Source of the DNA: Acanthaster planci
Lineage: Eukaryota; Echinodermata; Asteroidea; Valvatida; Acanthasteridae
Reading direction: 5' to 3'
Assembly (NCBI RefSeq): GCF_001949145.1
Contig: NW_019091424.1
Location: 1,573,979-1,625,570, forward strand
Length of the DNA stretch: 51,592 nt
Positions 21,336-33,200 of this stretch are shown here, piece by piece. A program made the position numbers and the translations under genes. The notes under the pieces were generated by a model that was not told the DNA's origin, searched no databases, and saw only the letters and a list, made by a program, of their open reading frames with translations. Positions within the stretch are counted from its first letter, which is position 1. Each line of letters opens with the position of its first letter.

Positions 21336-22030
21336 GGCTGTCCATAAAGTTCGTATGCACGAGGGGGGCGGCGGTTGGTGTCATTGCGTGCGTACAGAGC
21401 GGGAAGGGTTTGAAGGGAGTGCGTACCGTACGCAAACCGAAAATTTGCCTTTAATGAGACCTCATCATATCACTACACTTCCTCGTACAAAATAAACACC
21501 AGAATCGGCTTTTGTGCGTCAAAATTCAACCACAGTATCCTCCACCGTCCATCCCATCATTTGACCTCCTGTGCCAACGCCCATTATTAGTAATCGCAAC
21601 ATTACTCATGGCACAAAGACCGGAGAGTCTTCCGTAAACGCACACCTGCCCTCTACGCGCATAAGAGAAAAAAAACAGGCACCAGGATTATTTTTTGTTC
21701 GTATTCAAGATATAGGCTGCATCCGAATCTCTTGTCTAGAGCTAGGTCTAGGTCCTCGCTCCATTGGAAATGCGTGGAGACGCACAGACAATAGACCTAG
21801 CCGTAGCCCTGGAAGCCCGTTTTGGACACGGCCATACAATGTACTTTGACATATAATGATGCTAAAGCAAGGTACCCTGGGAGGTCAAAAAATATTTTGA
21901 ATTCGTATGCGTACAAGGGGGGGGGGTTGGAGCCACTGCGTATGCCATGCGCACAGGGGGATATGGGAGTCGAGGCTGAAACGGAGTCGGCATTTCGTGC
22001 TCACGTACTTTATGGGCGGCCCAAGATGCT
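21336..22030. mobile_element. Two partial copies of a terminal-inverted-repeat element
   Basis: aggggctgtccataaagttcg at 21335 and the inverse-like cacgtactttatgggcggcc near 22005 look like opposite ends of one family. Internal gtatgc(a/g)(c/t)...gggggg..gttgg is repeated at 21350 and 21905, so there are two degenerate copies, each missing one end. The stretch between them also holds the family 7 foldback copy. Confidence 0.5.
21714..21835. mobile_element. Foldback element, family 7 copy A
   Basis: ataggctgcatccgaat..agctaggtcta at the left against tagacctagc..ttttggacacggcc at the right. Outer ends resemble 47371-47496. Confidence 0.5.
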
Positions 22031-22581
22031 ACATCCCTTACACCAGACCAAGCTATTGCTTTTCTCAAAAATCTCCCTCCGTGTCGACCCCACCCCCCAA
22101 AAAATTACACCGATATACCAGTACAGAGAAACAGTTTTGACTATGCATGTACATGTACAACATTATTCCCCTCAGTCCTTTGAAATACCCGGTGAAAGCC
22201 CTGTTACACTAATGTAGGCCTAAGTATTTGCAGGACAAAAGCCTGCTGGTTTTCGGGTATTTGTTGGCTGTGTTTGCCCAAGTGACTGTGTTTTGTCCGC
22301 CACCCCCTACTTGAATTATTTTTACTTGTGTGACCTTTAGGGGCTGGGTTTTCAATGAGTGTACTTTTGGCGTGCTTGTCACGGAAACGGTGGACGATAA
22401 ATCAGATTTTTTTGCGTATCTGGTTGTCAATAGAGAAAAAAATACATCGCTGTCTCTGGGACGAGATATCTGAACTCTGAGTCCAAGGTCTGTGAAGTCC
22501 AAAGACTACCGCGGCCGGTGGGATGAGCAGTTCGTATTGCGAAGGAAGTATAGTTGTTTGGCGTGGATAAACCGTGAGAGC

Positions 22582-22703
22582 ATGGCTAGTAAGAGGGAAC
22601 TGTTCGACTTCCAGAGGCTGCGTGATGAATTCAGAGCGGCAAAGACGCCTGACAGCGAGATCTTGCTGGAGGAGTATGCCACTGCGTTTATGGATATCGC
22701 AGG
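22582..22703 (+). CDS. CPTP-like copy 2 exon 1
   Basis: 122 nt, ends GCAGG at donor gtaagt. Similar in length and pattern to copy 1 exon 1. Confidence 0.9.
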
Positions 22704-25118
22704 GTAAGTGCTGGAACACGCCTAGCCGGCAAGATTAAATCCGTAACTGAAATGCGCCTGGTGATATGACTAGGTTCAGTGAAGTACGGGAAATCGTGTG
22801 TAGAATTAATGAAAGCGTTGGTTTGATGTTGGTCCAGGCTTAAGTTTCCTCTTAATCAAATCCCCCCACGAGGGGGTTGGAATTATACATGCAGGCAGGT
22901 GTACCGTAACACATCTGATCACCTGTCATCCACTGTATTATGTTTGCGCCCACTACTGTGGACGTTTGGGTTCAAAGAACCACGCTGTGGTTATGGGACT
23001 GCTGTTAATTGATTAAATATTGAACAACCGCAATCAATACAAATCCAGGCGATTACATATAGCCTACATGTTTTAGGAAGTCCAGCCAGCTTGGGAACCT
23101 ATATTATAATGGACGTACCCTATATATGACAGAAGTATCAAAGGTCACTTAAAGCGCTGCAGATGTTCCATCACTGATGATTACCTCGTCTGTGGAAAAC
23201 CTTGTGCCGCTTTCCAAGAGCTGTATACGCCAAATTCAGACTTCGGAAGCAAAATGGCTGTTCTTTATGTTCGAAGTACAGCAAGCAGCTACTGTGATTG
23301 AATTGTCAAAAATTGACACATAATCTACCACAATTTGGTTCCAACAAATCATGAGACTCATGTCGCACTCGCTGCGCTTTCCTATGACACAAACACGCGT
23401 AGGCCTAGGTGAAGTCATAAATTATGACGGGTCATTTGAAGCATATGCAAAATATCTCGGGTTTTTGAGAAGATCCCCTCAATACGTTGGGTTCGTTATG
23501 GAGCAAACCGCTACGAATGCAATAATGCACAAAGTCGCTGGTGTTTTTGACGACATTTCTGATTAGAAATAGAGGAAAAACCTGCGAAGTGTTTCCAGAA
23601 AAAAAATGCTTCACAAGACTTTCATCGCCCAATTGTTTTCGTCTATACTCCGAATGTACAGCTAGCAGCTTTACATTAAAGCTCACACTTCCTTGAAGTC
23701 ACTGAACTACGCAAAACATGTTCATCATGTTTCATTTTCAAAAGACTGAACTTTTCAACCGGAACTAAAGGGCGTTTGGTCATGGCGAAGCAGTCGTCGA
23801 CACTACAAAAGATCAACGACTGAAAGCAAAACCACAAAGCAAACAGATACAGTACCTCGCTTGGTTGAAACAAACTAGACAGACAGGTAATCCCCCGGAA
23901 ATCCCCAACTAACGCTTGCTTCTCTGGGGTTCCTTCTTCTGGTTCTGCTTTTCTGAGCCGGGTTTAATTGAAACATCAATTCGGGTGCAGCCTCAAACAG
24001 TTGGCCCGATGATAAGTACTGCAGAGATTAGGGGTGGGGATTTGTTATCATTGGTTTTGATGTTCAACCCAGGTAGACATTATATCAAGAAATTTCATTG
24101 GGACTGATGCCATTTTGGCTTTTAGCAAATGCCATCGTTTCGCTGCAGGGTTAGAAACTACGGGCTATGATACGAGAAGTTTCTAAGTATCAACTTTCCT
24201 CGAAGATCCCTGGGCCAAATTCACCCAAAACCTTGGCTAAATTTTTTTCAATATATTTTTAAAGAAAAGGACACTTTTTTGAACTTAAAACTAACATTTT
24301 TTTTTGGGGGGGTACCATGACCCAGAAGAGACATTAAACATAAAAATAAACAAACAAACCAAACCACCACCAAACAAACAACCAAAGCACACACAAACAG
24401 TGAAGTATCGGCGGGCAAGTTTCCCCCTCCCTGTCAGAGACATGCAGCCCTTATGTGGGCGGCACCACCATCTGATCGGGAGGGGGGCTGAGGATTCTTT
24501 TCCGGTAAAGAAAAGGGACAGTCGTTTGCAGAAAACAAACCCTTCCCTGAAGACCCGAACATACGCTCACTGCACACAACTGCTCGTTTCTCCTGCAGGT
24601 TCTTCGATCTACTGGGAACTGTTTTCGGCTTCGTGGCCACAGAAATCCGCGAGAAGGTTAAGATCCTCCGGGCGCATCGAGCCGAGAGCCCCGAACACTA
24701 CGCCAGCCTGCAGTCCATGGCAGCCCACGAGATCGCCGCAGGCATTACCCGGGTAAAGCCAACCAAGTCCGGCCCAGTCTCGGGGTGCCGCACGGTGCTC
24801 GGTCTGCACCGCACGCTGGAATTCGTCACGCGGTTCCTGTACCGCGTCAAAGACATGCCGGACGAGGGTCACACCAGCACGGCGGCCGGCGAGGAGTACA
24901 AGGCGACCCTGGCTCGATACGACTCGTGGCTTGCGCAGAAGGTGGCCCTCTTAGCCATCAAGACGCTACCTACCAGGAAGGTTTTCATCGAGCGCAACGT
25001 CAAACAGTCCAAGGATGAAGTGGAGGCCATAGCCGACTCGGCCCTCGGGCTTATGGCGGAGGTTGTGGACATCACGCAAAAGTTGTTGGAGGAAAACAAT
25101 CTACTCGATCTCCTGTAG
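22582..25118 (+). CDS. CPTP-like GLTP-domain protein, tandem copy 2 with altered binding site
   Basis: Two coding exons, 22582-22703 and 24599-25118, joined in phase 2 at the same position as copy 1, give 213 residues ending ENNLLDLL. It starts MASKRELFDFQRL. The fold is well kept (LLGTVFGFVATEIREK, LHRTLEFVTRFL, IKTLPTRKVFIERN). Three of the five residues that contact the ceramide-1-phosphate head group in human CPTP differ: Asp is Glu56, the second Arg is Gly109 (CRTVLGLHR) and His is Asp149 (RYDSWL). Lys60 and Arg105 remain. The frame is open, so this is not an obvious pseudogene; the ligand may have changed. A longer in-frame start at 22492 exists, but homology favours 22582. Confidence 0.93.
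24599..25118 (+). CDS. CPTP-like copy 2 exon 2 (stop)
   Basis: 520 nt from acceptor tctcctgcag to TAG. The 1.9-kb intron before it holds an A/C-rich low-complexity tract near 24340-24400 and no other exon that I can support. Confidence 0.94.
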
Positions 25119-25258
25119 GCCTAACTCATCTCCAGCTATCCGTGCAACGGCACGCGAAGCTGTATTCCATTGCTCCTAAGGGAAAATTTAAAAAAAGTTG
25201 TTTCTTGTGAAGCGCATCGATACTTTGGTGTGCTGCGCTATATAAAAACTGCGTTATT

Positions 25259-25264
25259 ATTAAA
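25259..25264 (+). terminator. Weak candidate poly(A) signal, CPTP-like copy 2
   Basis: ATTAAA about 140 nt after the stop. It follows gcgctatataaaaactgcgttattatt, which looks like the tail of a dispersed repeat, so it may be coincidental. Confidence 0.3.
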
Positions 25265-28200
25265 CTAGTACTTGTACTCGGTTGGCAAAGTACTCGGACT
25301 TTTATGTACCCAGAAATCTAAGTATTCGGCAGTACTCCACGGTACTTGGGAAAAAAGGACTCGACCTCAACACATTTATATAGATTGCAAGGATGTAACA
25401 GTTCATTGATGCTATGCAGTACAGTTGATCGAATGGTTCCGCCAACAGAAATAGTCGAGGATTCCTGACGCCTCGAAAACTTACGTTCATGGAAATGTTT
25501 TCATCCGGAAATATCTGGAAATTATCCAGCAACATGATATTTAACAATTTTAGGCAGTCATTAATTGAAAGACGAATGCTGGCGAGCTATTTTGGTGGTC
25601 AGCAGTTTGCCCGGTTCCGCAAACATTTGCCAGTTCTGCAAACCACGCCATTTGTACAATGGGTCTTGTTTTTTCCGACACTGATGCACACTGAAAGTGC
25701 GCGTTGTAACGTTATCTAAAACTCGTTTGTGGAACTGGCAAAAAATCTTACAGTTACTTTTGTATTCAATAACATACTTTTGGAAATGTACAGAACTCAC
25801 ATTTTCAAGGAGATGAAACAAAATCACCGCGACGATCGTTTAAAAGAGCGACAAACACAACATCGCGCAGAACGCACACGCACTGCTGTTGTCAAACGCT
25901 ATTGGCGAAAAACGATCGTCGCCGATCTTCTTAAATTTACAGCGGCGGTTGTTAGAAAAATCGTTTTCTGCAACATCTTCAAGCAAACTGAGACCGAGAA
26001 GTATGAATCCATTCCCGGCATTTTTTTTATGAAAATTGCGAAGCACAGTTCCCACAACAAAAGGGGCCTGTTGCTAGGAAAATCGAGCCTTCTCTTGGTT
26101 ACGCTTGGGGCCCAATAACCACGAAGAGTGCCTACAGTTTCAGGATACGACGAACGTTCCACTGCACAGTGACCAGTTCACCTCCACAGAAAGGCTACTG
26201 CCTACGTTATGGTCTCCGAACTGGAACTTGCTCCGTTTGGGCGGTGTCAGTTGTCGCTCGAACTTGCCTTATGACAACAAAAATGTCAATGCATTTCAAG
26301 TATATCGTGTTCGGATAGCTTTCTCTGAGCCCGAGATTCCTCTTAATCTTATATACGCGCGTGATTCTATGTAATGAAGGCGGGGATTGTGAACCTTAAG
26401 AACGTGCGCGGATGGTATTCAGAATATTGATAGAAAATTCCCAAAACTAGAATTCCTTGAGAATTCCGAGGGAAACTGTACAAAGACGTGACCCACTATG
26501 AACACGTTTGCCCGCGGTCACTAGCTTAGGCCTATGTGAGCTTGTGTTCAGTACCATTCAACTGTACGGCAGACACTGGAATAAAACAAACCAAGGGCAG
26601 CCCTCTCATACAATTGCATGGCGAAACTTTTTAATCTTTCTGATTACGCAAAATGTCCACAGCCTGACTGACAAAAGGTCGCCTAACATGAATATTCATC
26701 AACTACGCACGTGAACATTCATCACTTCCAATCAACGTTATGAATCTTAAATATGCGCATACATTTACATGTTTATCTTCACATTATCACATGGTTTCCT
26801 AAAGGTGACCTTCCACTAATTAACTTTTAAAACTGTGCCGAGGTCACTGGAAGAACAGGTTTTGGAACAGCAAAAGGCTTTTAAAACTATTTTCTTTAAA
26901 TATCACTTAAGACCTTCCTATTGTTTTAAGGCCTTGTTAAAAGTTAAGCTTTTAGCGGGAAGAGGAACTCATCGACCAATAAGCACACAAAAGTCACTTG
27001 GCATTGCTCGGAGGTCCCAAATCAGTAAGCAGATTCTGATGGTCGATATTAGCGGCTAAGCAAGAGAGTGAGCCGAGAAGTAGCAATAGAACTTGTAAAG
27101 TCAGCAACCTTTTTATCAGAGGTCTGAAGCTGACGATACTGAGAAGCAAATTTATGCGCTCAAAATGGAAAGCATTTTCGAGAACATCACCATGCGCATG
27201 CCAGGTCGGCCCCATTGATTTCATACCATAAGTAGAGATCAATGGGCGGCCGTACCCCGACCACTCACACCAATTCAACAACTTGGAACTGGTGTGACGT
27301 TCTTGAATGACCTTGCTTTTTGAAACACAGAATTGGAACTGACTCATCTTTGTGTCCACTTTCATGGATATGCCAAGAAATCTGTACGCGTACGTGCGCG
27401 TCCGGTATTTTTGAAATAACAAGGTCATTCGGGAGAAAAGCACGCGTGCCAGTCTGCCCCGGGCCGCATTGATAAGGCAGACTTTGCGTGTCTGTCCAAG
27501 TGACCTCGGCAGACACGGACCCTTTTGGGTATGGGTTGAATTTCGAACTGGCTATTTATGCTGCTTCTTCCCACGTCGGTTTTCTCCACGATTTACTTCT
27601 AAATCTCTGTACTTTCATGTGTCTTTTGAAGTCCCACTATAAGTTTCTGGCGGCTTTTAACCTGGCCTTATAACTTTTACAGCACTTTCTGTCTACGTTC
27701 CTGGCAACATTTATTAAAAATCTTATGTGACAAACTTACCAAATCTCTTAAAAACTTCTTGCTTCTTTGTCAATATATTTACAAGGCATTAGTGGTATTG
27801 TTATGAGCGGATAAAAAAAAGTTAAATAGTGATGGAAAATAACACTTGAACAGAAAAAAAAAGTAAATAAAAAAAAAGAATTTCACTGAAGTGCTTTCAA
27901 TTCTTAATTGTCCACTGATCATCCGGGGTTCTTCTGGGTATTCCAGCCCCAGTGAACTGAAACGAAGTGGTACCCAGTTTCCCTATTGGTATACCATCAG
28001 ATAACCCAGTGGTACCCGTCAGTCCACTTCTGGGAGTTCCAGTCTACTGCTTTACAACCATATGACATTTATTTGCCACTTCTGGGTCTTTGACCCCACT
28101 GCATACAGCCCAGATGTACCCATTTTTTTCACAAGCTCAAATGCTTCACTGGTATTAAAGTCCATTGGAGTTCAACCCAGTGGTACCCAACCCCTTCGAC

Positions 28201-28680
28201 GATTTACAGCGGACTCATCCAACAGGTATCCATGTCTTACAGGTGGGCACATCCACTGGTACCCATCCTTCCTGGGTGCCCTTAGTCACCTTCAACACTA
28301 GTAGGAGAGGCACTTATGGCACACAAATTTACTGTCAAAGTGAGGGCAACCACTAGACCACGAGATAGAGCCTTTGGGTTTTACCAGGTGCATGCACCCA
28401 TCACAAATGATAATTCTCTCCAACCACTAGCGGTTGAGATTAGGTCTGTAGTCCACACCTTGATATCACCAACCCCGGGTAATCACAGCCAAGCACCAGT
28501 CTATCAAACTACTCCCACCAGATGATTTATGAAATAATGTTTCTACAAAATCTGGTTAACCAGCTACACTCAACTTAAGTCAAGAAAAAACAAAAATGGT
28601 GAACATTCAATGACTCCTATTCAGCTAAAATGTGACTGTACGAAGTATACTTTAAATACAAGGACCCCCATTTGTACAAT
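25265..28680. other. Intergenic region between convergent genes
   Basis: I find no exon or RNA gene here. Open frames up to about 130 codons have no recognisable domain or splice support. A CCAGTGGTACCC-rich patch lies at 27960-28275. Confidence 0.5.
27960..28275. repeat. Clustered (C)CAGTGGTACCC motifs
   Basis: Near-identical 12-mers at about 27968, 28005, 28178 and 28251, plus looser copies, in otherwise unrelated sequence. Confidence 0.5.
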
Positions 28681-28686
28681 TTTATT
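28681..28686 (-). terminator. Candidate distal poly(A) signal of the delta-catenin gene
   Basis: Complement AATAAA; a nearer one is at 29102-29107. These imply a 3' UTR of about 1.1 or 1.5 kb below the stop codon at 30166. Confidence 0.4.
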
Positions 28687-30165
28687 TTTTTAATGGAAAT
28701 GCAAAACTGAATCGTTTCCAACATGACAGAAAAATGCTTCTAAATCTTTTTTTTGTCCAGTGAAACTGCCTGGCCAAACACTGTCTTATATCTTACTATT
28801 CAAAACAAAATCAGGCGAAACCTGGAAAAACTCTGCTTTAAAAAAACACCTCTATTTGAGTACGACTTTGCAAACTACATTTGCCAAATATACACTGTTG
28901 CAAAGGTCAAATGCCAAAGGTCAAATAATACAGACAATCCAAAGTGCTTGGCTGTACATAACTCATAACAGTAATCACGCAATCTACATATGAGCTTATT
29001 GAAGACATTCGCTGGGAAAAAAGTACTGTTTTACACGTTTAGTCTAGAAGCTTTAAAAAAAATCTTTTTTTTTAATTATTTCCATTTTATATAAGCCAAA
29101 CTTTATTTCTGTTTTATACACAAGTAATTGCCCTTCATTCTCCCAAAACCATCACATTTTTTTGAACTTGGTTTCTCTCTGTGCAGGAAAAGAAATCACG
29201 TAGAAATAAATTAACAACTTTGGGTTTTAAAAAATTACTTCTGGTACAAAATTTGGTTTGACAATTTGATCTGGCATTGTAAACAATCTCTTCACAATCT
29301 CTTCACATTGTAAACAATCTCAATGACACAAAATTGATAAAATGGTCTGTGAAACTGTCCTTCCCTGCAAACTGCATGAAATTTTTCACAAATAACTCGC
29401 GTAACTGTCACTGACATAGGACTACTTGCCACAAAAGAGGGAGCTCACTTTTAATGTACAGTTCATGACGAGATGGTAACACAGGACCAAGTGTGCTGTC
29501 AAACGGTCGACCTACTTGTAAATATTTACAAGCTGCAAATATGTCACAGGCAAATGACTGTTTTTAAACCAAACATTTGAAATCAGAGGCGCATGTTAAA
29601 TAAGGGACACGAAATCTGTCCAGAAATTATGTAATGATATTCCAAAGAATTTTTTGACAAAAGAAATTAATATCCTCGACAGCATGATGCCAAAATGTGT
29701 GATTTCATTTTTGTCCTCTGTGTATTAAAGTCTACATGTCATCATTTACTGGAAAAAAAGCCACAACCTGGCAACATATTTCAACCGCTGGAAGAAAGAA
29801 AACCAGCAGAACCTGTTTTCTATGAGCGTTTTCAAAACGAGTGCATTCAGATTAAACTCTGGTTCTGCTGGTTCAAGCCATTTTTAAGGAGCGTTCGAAA
29901 CCACGTGTTCGAGCTCTGACTAGAACCAGTAAAACTGAAGTGTAAGTCAAATCCACTCATTTCAAAAACGCTCTATGATTGTCAAGTTGTAAAAAAAGCA
30001 GTACTTTTTAAGCTACTGAAAAACTAAAGTCACCTCATGTAGCCTACATTTTTTATCCTTTCCTTTACCCCTCAAAAAACAAATTTTACTTGAAGCGGTG
30101 TGTACAAAAAGTAAACAAATATTTCATCATGTTGTGTATTGCCGTCTGACAAACAAAAGGAAAAT

Positions 30166-30279
30166 CTAAACCCAGGAGTCGCCGGCTGGCCCTCCGGAGT
30201 CCAGGTAAACCTGGCTGGACGGCTGGCGGTCCTTGTTGACTTGGGCGTACACGACGTTCTCTCGCTGTGGCGGGGGATC
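30166..30279 (-). CDS. CTNND2: Delta-catenin last exon, PDZ ligand and stop
   Basis: 114 nt, [20 protein letters not shown] then [14 protein letters not shown] and TAG. The DSWV end is the class I PDZ ligand of this subfamily. Confidence 0.93.
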   Translation of the reverse strand, partial: DPPPQRENVVYAQVNKDRQPSSQVYLDSGGPAGDSWV

Positions 30280-33200
30280 CTGTGAAAGAAGAGTTGATTA
30301 GTTTGCAAATTCTCCTAAGCGTGGCGGAAACACAAAAAACTCTTTGCAACTGTGCTGGTGCATCAGTGCAGGCTTGGGAGAATTTCACAACTGGGACCAT
30401 TCACAATTGACAATTTGTCAGAAAACTTCTTGAATTCTCCCTAGTTTTCAACTGTGAAGGAAACCCTCTACACCTTTATCTACAATACTGAGAGAATTTA
30501 AGATGGTACTCAAGGGACACCAGGCCCCACATGAACTGCCAAACATCTTCATGTAAATGAATCTTCAATACTGCAAACTCCTCGAAACTTCCTTTTCTGA
30601 GATTTTAAAACACATGAGACAAGTGATTCATCAGTGAAGTTTTTAGCAGGATTAAAGAAAGAGCACACAAATTAAGTTGTGCACATTCCGCAGAAAAACA
30701 ATCAAAGAAACAAAGTCGGGGACGAGCGCCCGGAAGTGACGCCGTGGGGGCACATACCCTGCCAAAGACAGCCACTCCTCCAACGGGCGGCCCCCTGCGA
30801 CTGGCCGAGTCGTTCACCTGGCCGTGGTCGATGGAGGCGTAGTTCAGCTCCCGCATAGGGATGTCATCTCGAGACCTCTCAGACGGAGCTTGACAAAGAT
30901 AAAGATAAAGGCCAGGTCATACCTCATGTGAATATGAGAGCGAAGCACGTTTGAAGTTGTGATATACCGGCCGCGAAATTCTCCTTGAGGTGAAATCTGT
31001 TCAACTCCTCTGAATCTGTAGCACAAGCAGTCAATCAGACGGCACAATTTTGTGTCCGTGCTTGCGCAAAGTATGACTCGGCATTTTGTCTGCAAGACTG
31101 GCACGATGAAGATTCAAGGGGTGAAAGATCTTTTTGCAGCAGCATCATGTTTGCGTGCGTCTCCTCGCAGCTCTTGGAGAGAGAGACCAACTGACACTTA
31201 CCCTGGTTCTTCTCAAAACCGAACAAAGGACAGATGAGAGAGATGCTCGCCATGTGACTGCAAAACATCTTTTGTTGTGCAGTGCGCAAGAAGACGTTGG
31301 AGAAAACTAGTTTTTGACCCAAAAGCGTCCTCCCCCCTCAGTAGCAAGCAACATGAGCCAGCGTTGCGGAATGCTTTGCAGGAACGCAATCCGAAGTCAT
31401 TTCAAAAAGTTGGCAACAAGCAAGCCGAGTGACCAGAGGAAAAGTAAATGCCATTTCCAGTCACCCTAGGACAGCCTCACTATCACCTGAATCCTCCCAA
31501 AGTGCAGCCGACCCAATCAGGGGTGCAGCCGACCCAATCAGGAATGTACATGTACTTGACCCAATCAGGGGTGCAGCCGACCCAATCAGGAATGTACATG
31601 TACTTGACCCATTCAGGGGTGTAGCTGACCCATTCGGGGTTGTACCTGACCCATTCAGAGATGAGCCTGACCCATTCAGGGATGTACTCGACCCATTCAG
31701 GGATGTACCCCACCAATTCATGGATGTACTCAGACCTGCCAACCTTGCCGTACTCCTTCCTGAGGTCAGGCATTACCACACAATAGATTAAAAGGTGATT
31801 AAATGAGCCTTCAGTTAAGTTTTTAATTTATTGTGTGGTAATGCCTGACCCCAGGAAGAAGTATGGCATGTTGGCAGGTCTGTGTACCCGACCCATTCAG
31901 GGATGTACCCCATCTGTTCAGGGGTGCATCCGGCCCGTTCAGAGGTGCAGCCAGCCTGTCCAGGGGTGCAGAAGGCCCACTCAGGGGTGCGATCTTCCAA
32001 TGCTAGAGCTCGTTCATATTGGACAGCATACATATTCCAACTGGCTTGAGGTTTCCAAATTGTTTACATAAACAGCTGCCTCTAATTCTCCACACTGTTT
32101 TGTTTTGTTCTAGTTTTGTTTATAGTTTCGTTAAGGTTTCACATGCACATGCAGTAAACAAAAGCTTCAGCAATGCATTAGGCATACAACATGAAATCAC
32201 ACAAAAATATTACGTTCTTAGGAAAACAAAGTCAGTGAAGTATTTTGAATTTTCAAAACTTTAACTTTTGAAATGGGACAGGTGGAGCGTAAAAATGAAG
32301 AAACTGGCTGGTTGACTGATGTTGCGATGGATGATTTATTCAAAACAAAAAAACCACTGAATAAAACACAATGAAACTAGCTACCTTCTTCACTATAGGC
32401 GGACATGGAGTCACGCGTTTGTGGCACGGCCAAACTTCCGGGAAATCGCTCTTGTCTACTGGGCTCGTAAGAAGGAGCTGAACGGGCAAAGCAAAGCGGG
32501 CGTGCAAATCGAAAGAAAATAAGTCAAATAAGGATGAGGAGGCGGGGGAGATGGCACAAGCTGGTAAAAACAGGGTTGCACTATCGATCAGTGGCGCTGT
32601 GCTGATCTTCATGCGTGCCAGCATAATGGACAATTTGGTATTGGCCAGAGGAGATTTCATGTGAACGAAATTTGGCACATGAACTAATTCCGAAACATTC
32701 GGTGGTGAAATCCACAGGCTTGCTGATTTCTTGGTCTTGTTTGTCAAAAGCTCAGCCATCAGACTTCAGGGGAGAAGATAGCTCCCAAGCTCCCACTGCT
32801 CTTGCTTGCAATGGGCCGGGGACTTTTTTCTGGCTTACAAAAATAAAACTGGACCCAAGAAACATTTCTGCCGAGCGGCACATGATTTCTTAATTTTTTG
32901 GGGGGTCAATGTAGAGAATCAAATGACAACTTGGTTTAATGGAATCGTTGGCAATCTCGAGGGGATTGTGGTCAGTGAAGCAAAATTTGCACCGACAGAT
33001 GAAAATGCAAGCGAGTAGGTAGCATCAAGCGTCCAAAATACAAGGAGCTTTGGGCCTCTGTATTGACGGCGTCGTGCTTGAATTACACAGCTTCAAAGCT
33101 GTGCAGAAGAGTGTACGCATACACAGCATGACATCATCAATACACAGGCCTGCTCCCTGCTGCAGTTAGCACGGGTCCTTTGCTGCGATCCAAGAGCCAT

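Noticed and set aside
24304-24756. 150-codon plus-strand open frame over the CPTP copy 2 intron/exon border
   Set aside because: Wrong frame relative to the GLTP domain; it runs through low-complexity intron into the exon.
25729-26118. 129-codon plus-strand open frame
   Set aside because: No domain, no splice partner, low-complexity Lys/Arg content; not supported as a gene.
31429-31791. 120-codon frame of DPIRGAA-type repeats, and similar frames on the other strand
   Set aside because: Open on both strands because the 21-bp repeat unit is a multiple of three and lacks stops; no splice or family evidence.
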